From: Fusobacterium perfoetens ATCC 29250
GTDB lineage: Bacteria > Fusobacteriota > Fusobacteriia > Fusobacteriales > Fusobacteriaceae
Direction: 5' to 3'
Assembly (NCBI RefSeq): GCF_000622245.1
Contig: NZ_JHXW01000012.1
Span: 1 to 64,000 of the forward strand
Length of the DNA: 64,000 nt
The notes below the pieces were generated by a model that saw only the letters and a list, made by a program, of their open reading frames with translations, was not told the origin of the DNA and ran no database searches. Every line of letters starts with the position of its first letter. Position 1 is the first letter of the stretch. This document shows positions 26,837 through 35,510 of the stretch, in pieces. Position numbers and translations under genes: made by a program.

Positions 26837-28096
26837 TTATTTTTCAAAAACTTTTTCAACAATATATTTTACTATTTCATACCCAATATTATTTCCCAAA
26901 AAAATTCCATCTTTAGTAAATATAAAAGATTTTTCATTTTCAATAAATAATTTTTTTTCTTTAAATTCATTTATTTTATCTAAAAAATAATTATATTCTT
27001 TTTTATCTAATATTTTTTTTATTTCATTTTTTTGAATAATTGGGAATTGTAAAAGGCCTGAAAGTAAACTAAACTTTTTATGTAGATTAGATATATTAGA
27101 GAAAAAAGATAAATTTTTATTCATTCTAAAAATACTAATATTTCCAACATTACCTCCAGCTCCAACTCCTATTGGAAATGTATCACCACCATTATTTCTA
27201 ACTTTTATATATTGGTAGTTATCTCCATTTTTTTTAGCAATTTTTGTAAGTTCAAGTATATAATATTTTTCATCTTTACAAAGTTCCTCTATAAAAATAT
27301 CATGAAGTTTTTTTTCTTTTTCTAAATTTTCTATTATTTTTACTTTTTCATTTTTTATATCTTTTGAAAGATTAGAACCCTCATGAATCATTAAAGAATA
27401 GAAACTAACACTACTAATTTCTAATTCTTTAATTATTTTAATATCTTCTTTTATATCCTCTTCTTTTTGATTAGGATAGTTATAAATAATATCTATACAA
27501 ACATCTCCTTTAAAATATTCTTTTAATTTTTTTAATTTATCAATAGTTTCTTCTTTTGTAAAAGTTCTATTATAAAATTTTCGCCCTTCTTCTGAAAAAG
27601 ATTGGATACCAACACTAAGTCTATTAACTCCATATTTCATCATAATATTTAATTTTTCTTTAGAAAGATTATGAAGTGTTGTTTCAAAAGTAAATTCATA
27701 TTTTGGTGCTAAAGAAACATTTTCTTGTATGCTTTTAAGTATGATTTCTAATTGATTAGGTTTATATACAGTAGGAGTTCCACCACCAAAAAATATAACT
27801 TCAAAATCTCTTTCTTGAAAATATTTTGTTTTTCCATATTTTTTAAATTCAGAGGCAATAAAATTAGAATATTCATCTAAGCTACCTTGTAATTGTTTTC
27901 TATTAAGATTACAAAAAGAACAAATTTTATCACAATATGGAGTATGAACATATATTGCTCTTGGAATATTTTCTGGACTTTTATTTAAAAATTCCATTAA
28001 ATCTGATTCTGTAACTATTTTTTTTTCGAGATACTTATTTAAAATTCCTCCAACATCATGATGAGATTTCATTCTTTTTTCAAATATAATTTCCAT
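26837..28096 (-). CDS. hutW: Radical-SAM anaerobic haem-degrading enzyme, HutW/ChuW/HmuW type (copy 1)
   Basis: The 419 residues carry a HemN-like radical-SAM core with C55, C59 and C62 (CDKICSFC) for the 4Fe-4S cluster, FFGGGTPT, and the family N-terminal KSHHDVGG. ChuW and HmuW open the haem ring without oxygen, using SAM and a methyl transfer, to give anaerobilin and free iron. It is divergent from the HmuF flavodoxin gene across an 130-base region with facing consensus promoters. A second full-length copy lies at 31632-32870. Because ordinary HemN-like proteins share the core, the assignment rests on the N-terminal motif and context. Confidence 0.88.
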   Translation of the reverse strand: MEIIFEKRMKSHHDVGGILNKYLEKKIVTESDLMEFLNKSPENIPRAIYVHTPYCDKICSFCNLNRKQLQGSLDEYSNFIASEFKKYGKTKYFQERDFEVIFFGGGTPTVYKPNQLEIILKSIQENVSLAPKYEFTFETTLHNLSKEKLNIMMKYGVNRLSVGIQSFSEEGRKFYNRTFTKEETIDKLKKLKEYFKGDVCIDIIYNYPNQKEEDIKEDIKIIKELEISSVSFYSLMIHEGSNLSKDIKNEKVKIIENLEKEKKLHDIFIEELCKDEKYYILELTKIAKKNGDNYQYIKVRNNGGDTFPIGVGAGGNVGNISIFRMNKNLSFFSNISNLHKKFSLLSGLLQFPIIQKNEIKKILDKKEYNYFLDKINEFKEKKLFIENEKSFIFTKDGIFLGNNIGYEIVKYIVEKVFEK

Positions 28097-28125
28097 ATTT
28101 TCTCCTTGGTTAGTTATAATTAAAT

Positions 28126-28153
28126 ATTATACTTTGTTTTTTGTTTTTGTCAA
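28126..28153 (-). promoter_or_regulatory. Promoter of hutW copy 1
   Basis: Reverse strand TTGACA (28153-28148), 16 bases, TATAAT (28131-28126). Its -35 is the left half of an inverted repeat shared with the hmuF promoter. Confidence 0.8.
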
Positions 28154-28167
28154 CAAATATTTGACAA
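28147..28167. promoter_or_regulatory. Inverted repeat joining the two divergent -35 boxes, candidate operator
   Basis: TTGTCAA (28147-28153), 7 bases, TTGACAA (28161-28167). The two -35 hexamers face each other seven bases apart, so a single bound protein could control hutW and hmuF together. Confidence 0.5.
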
Positions 28168-28189
28168 GCAAAATTTTATATGATAAAAT
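28161..28189 (+). promoter_or_regulatory. Promoter of hmuF
   Basis: TTGACA (28161-28166), 17 bases, TAAAAT (28184-28189), 37 bases before the ATG. Confidence 0.8.
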
Positions 28190-28226
28190 TTTTTAGATTT
28201 AATTTTAGTGATAAAGGAGAAAGAGT

Positions 28227-28730
28227 ATGAAAACTTTAATTGCTTATTCAACAAAAACAGGAAACACTAAAAAAGTAGCAGAAGCTATAAATGATATTAT
28301 TCCATTTTCAGATTTAAAAGATATTTCCCAAGTGGAAAGTTTAGATTATGATTTAATAATTATTGGAACTTGGATAGATAAAGGAACAGCTGATGAAAAA
28401 GCTTTAAAATTTATGAAAAGTGTAGAAAATAAAAAAGTAGCTTTCTTTTTTACATTGGGAGCTTATCCAAATTCTGACCATGCTAAAGATTGTATAAAAA
28501 ATATATCAAAAGTTTTAGAAGAAAATAAAAATGAAATTATAGGAAGTTATCATTGTCAAGGAGCTATAGACCCACAATTAATAGAATTTATGAAAAAAAC
28601 TTTTGGACCAGACCATCCACATGGACCTAATTCTGAAAGAATAAAAAGATGGAAAGATGCAAGTACTCATCCAGACGAAAAAGATTTAGAAGAAGCAAAA
28701 AATACTTTTAAAAAACTATTAAACTTATAG
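28227..28730 (+). CDS. hmuF: Flavodoxin-family protein of the haem locus, HmuF-like
   Basis: The 167 residues begin with the FMN phosphate-binding loop YSTKTGNTKKVA (7-18), continue with LIIIGTWIDKGTAD and FFTLGAYPNSDHA, and end in a helical, charged tail containing FGPDHPHGPNSER. In Fusobacterium nucleatum a flavodoxin of this kind, HmuF, is linked to HmuW-dependent haem breakdown and anaerobilin reduction. The divergent pairing with hutW and the His-rich segment near residues 128-133 support the same role. Ordinary flavodoxin is the alternative. AAAGGAGAAAG precedes the ATG. Confidence 0.82.
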   Translation: MKTLIAYSTKTGNTKKVAEAINDIIPFSDLKDISQVESLDYDLIIIGTWIDKGTADEKALKFMKSVENKKVAFFFTLGAYPNSDHAKDCIKNISKVLEENKNEIIGSYHCQGAIDPQLIEFMKKTFGPDHPHGPNSERIKRWKDASTHPDEKDLEEAKNTFKKLLNL

Positions 28731-28770
28731 TTTATAAAAAATATATAAAATTGTGTTCATTGATTTATTT

Positions 28771-28834
28771 AGTTTCAATCTCTTAAAACAGTCAATTTTT
28801 ATTGGCTGTTTTTCTCTTAATTGAAACTTTTTTA
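28771..28834 (+). terminator. Nested double hairpin after hmuF
   Basis: An outer stem, AGTTTCAAT (28771-28779) and ATTGAAACT (28820-28828), encloses an inner stem, AAAACAGTCAAT and ATTGGCTGTTTT (28801-28812), with one G-U pair. A T-run follows. It probably terminates hmuF. Confidence 0.65.
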
Positions 28835-28847
28835 TTATAAAAAATAA

Positions 28848-28884
28848 AAAAGAGATTTTATTGTATATTTAAAATAAAATCTCT
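28848..28884 (-). terminator. Terminator of the second TonB receptor gene
   Basis: The 12-bp perfect stem AGAGATTTTATT (28851-28862) and AATAAAATCTCT (28873-28884) has a 10-base loop. A-rich sequence on its left gives the T-run on the reverse strand. Confidence 0.75.
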
Positions 28885-28934
28885 CTTTAAAAAATTTAAT
28901 TTGAAAAATCTTATTTATACTAAAAAATTATTAA

Positions 28935-31073
28935 TTAAAAAGTATAACTTGCTCCTAAATAATAAGTTCTACCAAATTCAGGAATAACAGTAGAAAAATT
29001 ATCTCCAACATATCCATAATATTTCTCATTAAATAAATTATTTATACCACTATAAATACTATATCCTTTAGGATTGTTATATCTTAGAGAAAAATCAACA
29101 ACGACATGAGATTTTACTAAGCTATCTTCATCACGTTCTATATCTTTTAAATAGTTATTATATCCTCCTGTATATTTCCAAATTAAACCAGTAGTAAGAT
29201 TATCTATTATATTATAATCAGCTTTTATGGAAATCATATGCTTTGGTACTTTCTTTAATCCACTATTAGACCAATCTACTTTTCCTATATTAGCTTTTCC
29301 TTGGCTGTTATAATTACTTTTTCCTTTTAAATAAGTGTATCCCTCTTCAAAAGATAATTTTCCAAAAACTTGATTGGCAGTGAATTCTACTCCATATCTT
29401 TCTGTTTCTAAATAATTTACAGTTATAGATTCTTTTGGACTATTATTCAAATAAACTCTATTCATTTGATTATCTGTTTTTGTATAAAATCCAGTAAGAT
29501 TTATGGCAGAACCTAAAATATAATCTCTAAGACCTATTTCATACATATCAAAAATTTCATCTTCTGCTTCTGTTTTTACATAAATACTATTTCCATTTTC
29601 ATCAAGTCTTTTATCAGAAATTTGTATTCCATCTGGACCTGTAAAACCTCTTTCATATCTTGCATATATTTTTCCAGTATCTCTATAATTATAGGCTGCT
29701 GAAACTTCATAGTTTTGATTTACTCTATGACTTTTATCTTTACCTTTACCATCATTTGCATTTTTATCAAAAGACCAATCAGTAATATCATATCTTGCCC
29801 CTTGAGTAAATTCAAAATCTCCAAATTTATTTGAATTTAAAAAATAAATAGCTTTTACAAATCTTTCATAATTAAAATTATAAGGAACTTTTTTATAAGT
29901 ATTTTTTCCATCATATTTTATATAATCTCCATCTATATATTGATTTCCAATAGGGGTATCTCCTTCTGAGACTTTTTTTAGTTTATAATCAAAGTAATTC
30001 ATATTAGCTGTTTGTTTAAAATAATCAGTACCAATTAATAAACTATTTTCATTTCCATAACTTATATTTAATTTTGTTTTTGTCCCTAATGTTTCTTGTT
30101 CCATTTTTTTATTATCAGCATCTTCATTATTTGTGAAATATCCCTTACTTGAGAAACCATCTATTGTAAATAAAAAGTCATCTGTTATTTGATACACATA
30201 AGATAATTTGAAAGTGTCATCTTCTCTATCACTAGAGAGATATCTTCTTTTTTTCTCTTGAATTTTTAACCCATTTTCATCAATTCCAACTGTAACATTT
30301 GAATATTTAGGTCTATAATTTTCTCCAAATTCCTCTAAATTAGATTTACTTATATTTTTTATAAATTGTCCATCTTCTTCAAAATGACTATATTTAAAAG
30401 TAAGGGCTTGATTGTTGGAAATTTTAAAATTAAATCCCCCAGAAAAATATTCTGTATTACTATAAGTATCTATAAAATACCAATCTTTATCACTTTTAGA
30501 ATAATTTAATTGAATGGCCAAATTATCATTTATTTTTGTTCCAAAATTTGTATAATATTTTTTCTCTTTATCTTTAGTAAATTCATATCCTATTTTATTA
30601 ATAGGTTTATTTATAGTTTTTAAATTAGTTGTTATATTTATTACTCCTCCAGAAGTTCCATTACCATAAAGAACTGAACCTCCGCCAGGGATAATTTCAA
30701 TTTTTTCAATTTGTTCTATGGGAATCACATCATAATTTGTTTGATAAGGATGAGTTGTTAAAGTTGTTATAGGCGCCCCATCTACCATTACTTGAATATT
30801 TTTAGCTGCTTGGTCGGCCCCTTGTCCTCTAATATCAATTTCTCCCCAAGCACTAGTTCCTACAGTTATTCCTGGAACATCATTTAGGACTTGAGAAACA
30901 GAAGTATAACCTTTTTCATCGATATCCTGTTTATTAATAACTATTACATTTTTTGTAGGCTTTAATTTTTCTACTTCAATGTAATCTGGACTTATTATAC
31001 TTTGTCCTAATTGAATATCTTGAGCCATAATCAAGCTATTAAGTATACAATAAAATAAAACTACTCTTTTCAT
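28935..31073 (-). CDS. Second TonB-dependent outer-membrane receptor of the haem island
   Basis: The 712-residue precursor has a signal peptide (about 1-18, NSLIMAQ). The plug domain contains GYTSVSQVLNDVPG, IDIRGQG, VMVDGAPI and IEIIPGGGSVLYGNGTSGGVINI, and a barrel ends LGASYTF. It parallels the receptor at 22757-24910 in the plug but differs clearly in extracellular loops, so it may take a different haem source. It is monocistronic with its own promoter and terminator, divergent from the DUF454-hutW2-exbB-exbD-tonB operon. Ligand is inferred from neighbours only. Confidence 0.87.
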   Translation of the reverse strand: MKRVVLFYCILNSLIMAQDIQLGQSIISPDYIEVEKLKPTKNVIVINKQDIDEKGYTSVSQVLNDVPGITVGTSAWGEIDIRGQGADQAAKNIQVMVDGAPITTLTTHPYQTNYDVIPIEQIEKIEIIPGGGSVLYGNGTSGGVINITTNLKTINKPINKIGYEFTKDKEKKYYTNFGTKINDNLAIQLNYSKSDKDWYFIDTYSNTEYFSGGFNFKISNNQALTFKYSHFEEDGQFIKNISKSNLEEFGENYRPKYSNVTVGIDENGLKIQEKKRRYLSSDREDDTFKLSYVYQITDDFLFTIDGFSSKGYFTNNEDADNKKMEQETLGTKTKLNISYGNENSLLIGTDYFKQTANMNYFDYKLKKVSEGDTPIGNQYIDGDYIKYDGKNTYKKVPYNFNYERFVKAIYFLNSNKFGDFEFTQGARYDITDWSFDKNANDGKGKDKSHRVNQNYEVSAAYNYRDTGKIYARYERGFTGPDGIQISDKRLDENGNSIYVKTEAEDEIFDMYEIGLRDYILGSAINLTGFYTKTDNQMNRVYLNNSPKESITVNYLETERYGVEFTANQVFGKLSFEEGYTYLKGKSNYNSQGKANIGKVDWSNSGLKKVPKHMISIKADYNIIDNLTTGLIWKYTGGYNNYLKDIERDEDSLVKSHVVVDFSLRYNNPKGYSIYSGINNLFNEKYYGYVGDNFSTVIPEFGRTYYLGASYTF

Positions 31074-31118
31074 AAATCTCCTTTCAGTATTTTAAATTAT
31101 ATTTATGTTCCATAAGCT

Positions 31119-31147
31119 TTTATACCATATTTAATTTTGTATGTCAA
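31119..31147 (-). promoter_or_regulatory. Promoter of the second TonB receptor gene
   Basis: Reverse strand TTGACA (31147-31142), 17 bases, TATAAA (31124-31119), 45 bases before the start codon. Confidence 0.8.
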
Positions 31148-31186
31148 AATTTTTTTAATAAAATATTTTTATTTTATTTTTTTTGA

Positions 31187-31215
31187 TTGACTTTAATTTT
31201 GAAAAGTGCTATTAT
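31187..31215 (+). promoter_or_regulatory. Promoter of the DUF454-hutW2-exbB-exbD-tonB operon
   Basis: TTGACT (31187-31192), 17 bases, TATTAT (31210-31215). It lies inside an apparent longer reading frame of the first gene, which therefore must start downstream. Confidence 0.65.
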
Positions 31216-31248
31216 AATTTGAGATTCAAAATAAAGTTGTTGATTTTA

Positions 31249-31623
31249 TTGAAAAAAAGTATTTTTTTTATTTTGGGATTAATTTCTATAATCCTTGGAA
31301 CAGTTGGTATATTTTTACCTTTATTACCTACAACTCCCTTTTTATTATTCAGTTTATTTTGTTTTGGGAAATCTTCTAAAAGATTTCATAATTTTATATT
31401 AGAAAATAAAATTTTTGGAAAATATATAAGGGATTATCATGAGAAAAAAGGAATCACTTTAAAAAATAAAATAAATGTTCTTTTAATACTTAGTATTAGT
31501 ATCTCTTTTTCTATATATAAAGTTAACCAAATTCATTTAAGAATATTTTTGATAGTTGTATTTTTAGGAGTTACTTATCATATCTTAAGTTTAAAAACTT
31601 TAAAAGAAAACAAAGAAAATTAG
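31249..31623 (+). CDS. DUF454 (YbaN-type) small inner-membrane protein
   Basis: About 124 residues with the family signature LGTVGIFLPLLPTTPFLLFSLFCF followed by RFHNFIL, a cytosolic loop, and two more hydrophobic segments. YbaN-family proteins are inner-membrane proteins without a settled biochemical role; they often occur next to haem or iron genes. The start is uncertain: there is no in-frame ATG, the longer frame from TTG 31183 covers the promoter, and TTG 31249 gives the usual MKKSIFFILG-like N-terminus. TTG 31237 or 31240 are alternatives. It is 8 bases before hutW2 and presumably co-transcribed. Confidence 0.75.
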   Translation: MKKSIFFILGLISIILGTVGIFLPLLPTTPFLLFSLFCFGKSSKRFHNFILENKIFGKYIRDYHEKKGITLKNKINVLLILSISISFSIYKVNQIHLRIFLIVVFLGVTYHILSLKTLKENKEN

Positions 31624-31631
31624 GAGTTATT

Positions 31632-32870
31632 ATGTTTAATATAAGATATAAATCTCATCATGATGTTTTAAATATTATTAATAGTTCATTAGGAAGAGGT
31701 CTTTCTACAAACTTTACTTTTGAAAAAGTTTTAAATGATAAAAATAACTTTAGGGAGTTGGGAATTTATGTACACACTCCTTATTGTGATAAAATTTGTT
31801 CTTTTTGTAATATGAACAGAAAACAGGTAGATAGTAGTTTAGATAGTTATGCTGATTACCTTTGTAGAGAATTTGAAAAATATGGAAAAAAACTTTATCC
31901 AAAAGAAAAACATATATCTACTATTTTTTTTGGTGGAGGAACTCCTACAATTTATAAAGAAAAAGAATTGGAAAAGATTCTAAAAGCCTTAAGAGAAAAT
32001 TTTATTTTGACTAAAGATTATGAATTTACTTTTGAGACTACCCTCCACAATTTAACACCTAAAAAAATAGAAATTTTACAAAATTATGGTGTTAATAGAT
32101 TGAGTATAGGAATTCAAACTTTTTCTAATAGAGGAAGAAAAATTTTGAATAGAACTTATGAAAAAGATGAAATTATAAAAAGATTAAAATTTCTAAGAGA
32201 AAATTTTAGTGGACTTATTTGTATAGATATTATTTATAATTATCCTAATGAAACTTTAGAAGAAATTGAAGAAGATGCAAAAATATTATGTGAATTAAAT
32301 TTAGATAGTTGTAGTTTTTATTCATTGATGGTGCAAGAAGGGTCTAAAATTTCTAAACTAAGAAAAGATAATAGTAATTTTTATACATATAATTTAGAAA
32401 AAGACAAAATATTGCATGATAAATTTTTAGAAATAACTTTAAAGAATGGATATTATCTTTTAGAACATACTAAAATTACCAATGGGAAAGATAAATATAA
32501 ATATATAAAAAATGTTAATAACTTAGATAATTTAATTCCTATTGGTGTAGGAGCAGGTGGAAGAATGGAAAATGTAGAGTGTTTTCATTTGAATAAGTTG
32601 ATTACTTTTTATGGAAAAGATAATATATTCAAATATTCTTTAAAGAAAATAGCAGGTATTATGCAATATCCTCAAGTATCTTTAAAAGAGATAGAAGAAT
32701 ATTCTAAAGAAAATTTTAATATTATTTTTGAAAGATTAAAAGAATTTCAAAATAAAAATTTAATAATTTTAGAAAAAGAATATTTCACTTATACTTTAGA
32801 TGGAATATTTTGGGGAAATAGTATTATTGCTGATATTATAAATATTTTGATAAAAATAAAAAACAAATAA
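31632..32870 (+). CDS. hutW: Radical-SAM anaerobic haem-degrading enzyme, HutW type (copy 2)
   Basis: The 412-residue protein is a full-length paralogue of the enzyme at 26837-28096. It shares the N-terminal KSHHDV, cluster cysteines C52, C56 and C59 (CDKICSFC), NRKQ and FFGGGTPT. Most of the alignment is recognisable by eye but far from identical, so the duplication is old or one copy was acquired separately. All catalytic cysteines are present. It sits in one operon with exbB-exbD-tonB, whereas copy 1 is paired with hmuF; the two may act on different substrates or under different control. TTAGGAG precedes the ATG. Confidence 0.87.
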   Translation: MFNIRYKSHHDVLNIINSSLGRGLSTNFTFEKVLNDKNNFRELGIYVHTPYCDKICSFCNMNRKQVDSSLDSYADYLCREFEKYGKKLYPKEKHISTIFFGGGTPTIYKEKELEKILKALRENFILTKDYEFTFETTLHNLTPKKIEILQNYGVNRLSIGIQTFSNRGRKILNRTYEKDEIIKRLKFLRENFSGLICIDIIYNYPNETLEEIEEDAKILCELNLDSCSFYSLMVQEGSKISKLRKDNSNFYTYNLEKDKILHDKFLEITLKNGYYLLEHTKITNGKDKYKYIKNVNNLDNLIPIGVGAGGRMENVECFHLNKLITFYGKDNIFKYSLKKIAGIMQYPQVSLKEIEEYSKENFNIIFERLKEFQNKNLIILEKEYFTYTLDGIFWGNSIIADIINILIKIKNK

Positions 32871-32901
32871 TTTAAAATTTATATATTGGAGGTTTTCAGT
32901 T

Positions 32902-33513
32902 ATGTATCATTATCTTAAAGTTGGAGGACCATTAATGTGGATTCTTCTAATTTTATCAATTATTTCTCTTGCTATAATTATAGAAAGGGTATTATTTTTC
33001 TTTTTACATGAGAGATGTTTGAGTAAGAATTTTAAATCAAATATTATTTTAGCTGTATCTAATAATAATTTAGAAAAAGCTTGTTTATTGTGTGATGATG
33101 AAAAAAATACTGTTGGGGCAACTATAAAAGAATTTTTAGTTCGTCATAATGCCAATGGAGATTTTCATCATTTTGACCAATTAATAAAAGAAATAGCTTT
33201 AGAGAGGATAAGTCCACTTGAAAAAAGATTATATTTACTTGGAATAATAGCTCACACAGCTCCAATGATTGGACTTTTAGGTACAGTTACAGGAATGATT
33301 CATGCTTTTACAAATCTTGCTTTATTAGGAGCTGGAGACCCTAAAGTAGTAGCTGATGGAATATCAGAGGCTTTACTTACTACAGCTGCCGGGCTTACAA
33401 TAGCTATTCCAGCCATTGTTATTTATAATCTTTTAAATAAAAGAGTAGAAGAGGTTGAAAGTGATATTGATAAAATAACAACAAATATAATAAATATAAT
33501 AAGAAAAAATTAG
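32902..33513 (+). CDS. exbB: Biopolymer transport protein ExbB (MotA/TolQ/ExbB family)
   Basis: ExbB forms the proton channel that energises TonB. The 203 residues contain three membrane segments (about 10-30, 110-135 and 150-175) with the family motif GLLGTVTGMIHAF and the glycine/alanine-rich third helix. TTGGAGG precedes the ATG. It is followed by exbD after 9 bases and tonB after that, a full energising complex for the two receptors nearby. TolQ is the alternative name, but the tonB neighbour favours ExbB. Confidence 0.93.
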   Translation: MYHYLKVGGPLMWILLILSIISLAIIIERVLFFFLHERCLSKNFKSNIILAVSNNNLEKACLLCDDEKNTVGATIKEFLVRHNANGDFHHFDQLIKEIALERISPLEKRLYLLGIIAHTAPMIGLLGTVTGMIHAFTNLALLGAGDPKVVADGISEALLTTAAGLTIAIPAIVIYNLLNKRVEEVESDIDKITTNIINIIRKN

Positions 33514-33522
33514 GAGGAGTTT

Positions 33523-33912
33523 ATGGGGAAGTATAGAAAAAATAAAAATATTCTTGCTGTTGACTTAACTCCATTAATAGATGTAGTTTTTTTACTTTTA
33601 ATATTTTTTATGGTTACAACAACTTTTGATAAATATGGACAAATAGATATAGATGTCCCGACAGCTAATATAGAAAGTCCTGATAAAAAATTACCTTTAG
33701 AGATTGTTATTGATAAAAATGGAAGTTATTTTGCAATAAAAAATGGAAAAACACTTCCTATAGATATTGATAATTTAGGAGATTTATTAAATGGGGTTGA
33801 TTCAGTTTCTGTAACAGCAGATAAAGAACTAAAATATCAAGTTGTTATGGATACTATTACAAAAATAAAAAAGCAGGGAATAGAAAATTTAGGAATAAAT
33901 TTTTATGAATAA
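33523..33912 (+). CDS. exbD: Biopolymer transport protein ExbD
   Basis: The 129-residue protein has a single N-terminal membrane helix with the essential aspartate D20 in LTPLIDVVFLLLIFF, followed by a periplasmic domain ending in GIENLGINFYE. It works with ExbB to couple proton flow to TonB movement. AGGAGG precedes the ATG, and tonB starts 14 bases after the stop. Confidence 0.94.
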   Translation: MGKYRKNKNILAVDLTPLIDVVFLLLIFFMVTTTFDKYGQIDIDVPTANIESPDKKLPLEIVIDKNGSYFAIKNGKTLPIDIDNLGDLLNGVDSVSVTADKELKYQVVMDTITKIKKQGIENLGINFYE

Positions 33913-33926
33913 TTAAGGAGTAGAAA

Positions 33927-34676
33927 ATGAAATACATATTACTTTCAATAATCTTTCATATTTTATTGATTATTCCCTATTACAAACATGTAAATACTTT
34001 AGGAAATCCCGATATTTCAAGAAAAATATCTATTCCAATATCATATAATTCTAGAAATCTACCTGAACGAATAGATAATATAAAAAAAGTGAAAGGAAGC
34101 GAGATAAAACAGCCTAAAGTAGTAGAAGAAACCAATAAAAAAATAGAAGAAAAAGAAATAAAAAAGCCTCAAGATGAATTTAAAAGTAAAATGAAAAAAA
34201 ATACTGAAAAAAAAGTTGAAAAAAAAATAACTGAAAATAAGGAAATAAAAAAATCTCAAAATAATCAGAATAAAAAACAACCACATAAAAATTTAGTTAA
34301 AGAGGAAAATAAAAAAGAAAGTATAGATGAAGTTTTAACTAAGAATGGAAACTTTGTAGCTAATTCTGATGGAAGCTACACAGCTTTATCAGCTAAAGGA
34401 ATTAATTTTGAAATTTTAAATCAAATAGACCCTAATTATCCACGTCAAGCAGAAGTTATCAGATATAATAAAACAGTTATTGTTGAAACTAGATTTCTTG
34501 TTGGATTAGATGGAAGAGTTGAGAAAATTGAAATTTTAAAATCTCATGAGAAATTTGGATTTGATAAAGAGGTAATGCAAGCTTTAAAAAAATGGAAATT
34601 TAAACCAATAACTTATGGAGGAAAAAAATTAAAAGTTTATTTTGTAAAAGAATTTATATTTAAACCAAAATCATAA
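33927..34676 (+). CDS. tonB: TonB energy-transducing protein with Lys/Glu-rich linker
   Basis: TonB spans the periplasm and transmits ExbBD energy to outer-membrane receptors. The 249 residues have an N-terminal anchor (about 3-18), a linker at about 45-140, and a C-terminal TonB domain with DPNYPRQAE, FLVGLDGRVEKIEIL and ALKKWKFKP. The linker is dominated by Lys and Glu with few prolines, unlike the Pro-rich linkers of enterobacterial TonB; it probably forms a charged helix or flexible rod. It is the last gene of its operon, with a strong terminator after it. Confidence 0.93.
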   Translation: MKYILLSIIFHILLIIPYYKHVNTLGNPDISRKISIPISYNSRNLPERIDNIKKVKGSEIKQPKVVEETNKKIEEKEIKKPQDEFKSKMKKNTEKKVEKKITENKEIKKSQNNQNKKQPHKNLVKEENKKESIDEVLTKNGNFVANSDGSYTALSAKGINFEILNQIDPNYPRQAEVIRYNKTVIVETRFLVGLDGRVEKIEILKSHEKFGFDKEVMQALKKWKFKPITYGGKKLKVYFVKEFIFKPKS

Positions 34677-34681
34677 AAATA

Positions 34682-34715
34682 AAAAAACACTCTTTAATTT
34701 GAAAGAGTGTTTTTT
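34682..34715. terminator. Bidirectional terminator between tonB and the TauE gene
   Basis: A 14-bp perfect stem, AAAAAACACTCTTT (34682-34695) and AAAGAGTGTTTTTT (34702-34715), with a 6-base loop. Confidence 0.9.
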
Positions 34716-34726
34716 ATGAAATATTC

Positions 34727-35497
34727 TTAAAAAAATTTCTCAATGATTATTTTTAAAAGTGTAATAGTAGTGACCACAATGAAAAAAGGTTTTATAAGTT
34801 TACTTCCTTTTTTTATAGCAAATTTAGTTCCTAATTGTCCACCTAGAAACATAAAAAATCCAACTGTAAATCCATAAATATAATTAACTTTTCCATAATA
34901 AATAAACATAATTAAACTAGAAAGATTACTAACTAAATTTAAAATTTTTGCATTTCCACTAGAAAGTATAAAATCCATTCCATAAATTTTAATAAAAGCA
35001 AATAATAGAAAGGAACCACCACCAGGTCCAAAAAATCCTATATAAAATCCTAATATAAAAGATGCCATAGAACCTAATATTGTAGATTTTAAAGTTGTTT
35101 TAGTAAAATTATTTTTTAATCCTATTTCTTTGTTAACAATAGTATAAATTAGTATTAAAATTAAAAGAAAAATAATAATAGGTTCTAAGAAATTTTCATC
35201 TATCTTATTAAGAATATAAACTCCTAAACATGCACCTATTAAATGAAAAGGAACTAAATATTTTAAGATATTAAAATTTAATTTTCCATGTCTAAAGAAA
35301 CCAACACTACTACCTAAAGTAGATAATGTAGCAGAAAATTTATGTGTTCCCATAACTAAATGGATAGGGAATCCAGCAGAAATATAAGCAGGAAGACTTA
35401 TAAGTCCACCACCACCAGCAATTGCATCAACAAAAGAAGCTAAAAAACATAAAATAATTAAAATAATTAGACTTTCTATTGAGATATCAGAAAACAT
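34727..35497 (-). CDS. TauE/SafE-family membrane exporter or anion transporter
   Basis: The 256-residue inner-membrane protein has about eight helices. TauE/SafE features are the N-terminal CFLASFVDAIAGGGGLISLP and the repeated-half GFYIGFFGPGGGSFL. Family members move sulfite, sulfoacetate or other small organosulfur anions; the substrate here is unknown. The gene lies 13 bases after a FadR-type GntR regulator on the same strand, which probably controls it in response to a small acid. AAGGTGA precedes the start. Confidence 0.88.
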   Translation of the reverse strand: MFSDISIESLIILIILCFLASFVDAIAGGGGLISLPAYISAGFPIHLVMGTHKFSATLSTLGSSVGFFRHGKLNFNILKYLVPFHLIGACLGVYILNKIDENFLEPIIIFLLILILIYTIVNKEIGLKNNFTKTTLKSTILGSMASFILGFYIGFFGPGGGSFLLFAFIKIYGMDFILSSGNAKILNLVSNLSSLIMFIYYGKVNYIYGFTVGFFMFLGGQLGTKFAIKKGSKLIKPFFIVVTTITLLKIIIEKFF

Positions 35498-35510
35498 AAA
35501 TTCACCTTAA

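Noticed and set aside
31183-31248. Longer N-terminus for the DUF454 protein
   Set aside because: It would start with TTG inside the promoter -35 region, before the predicted transcript start.
34059-34286. Reverse-strand ORF opposite tonB
   Set aside because: It is a shadow of the Lys/Glu-rich coding strand, giving an implausible Phe-rich protein without a ribosome site.
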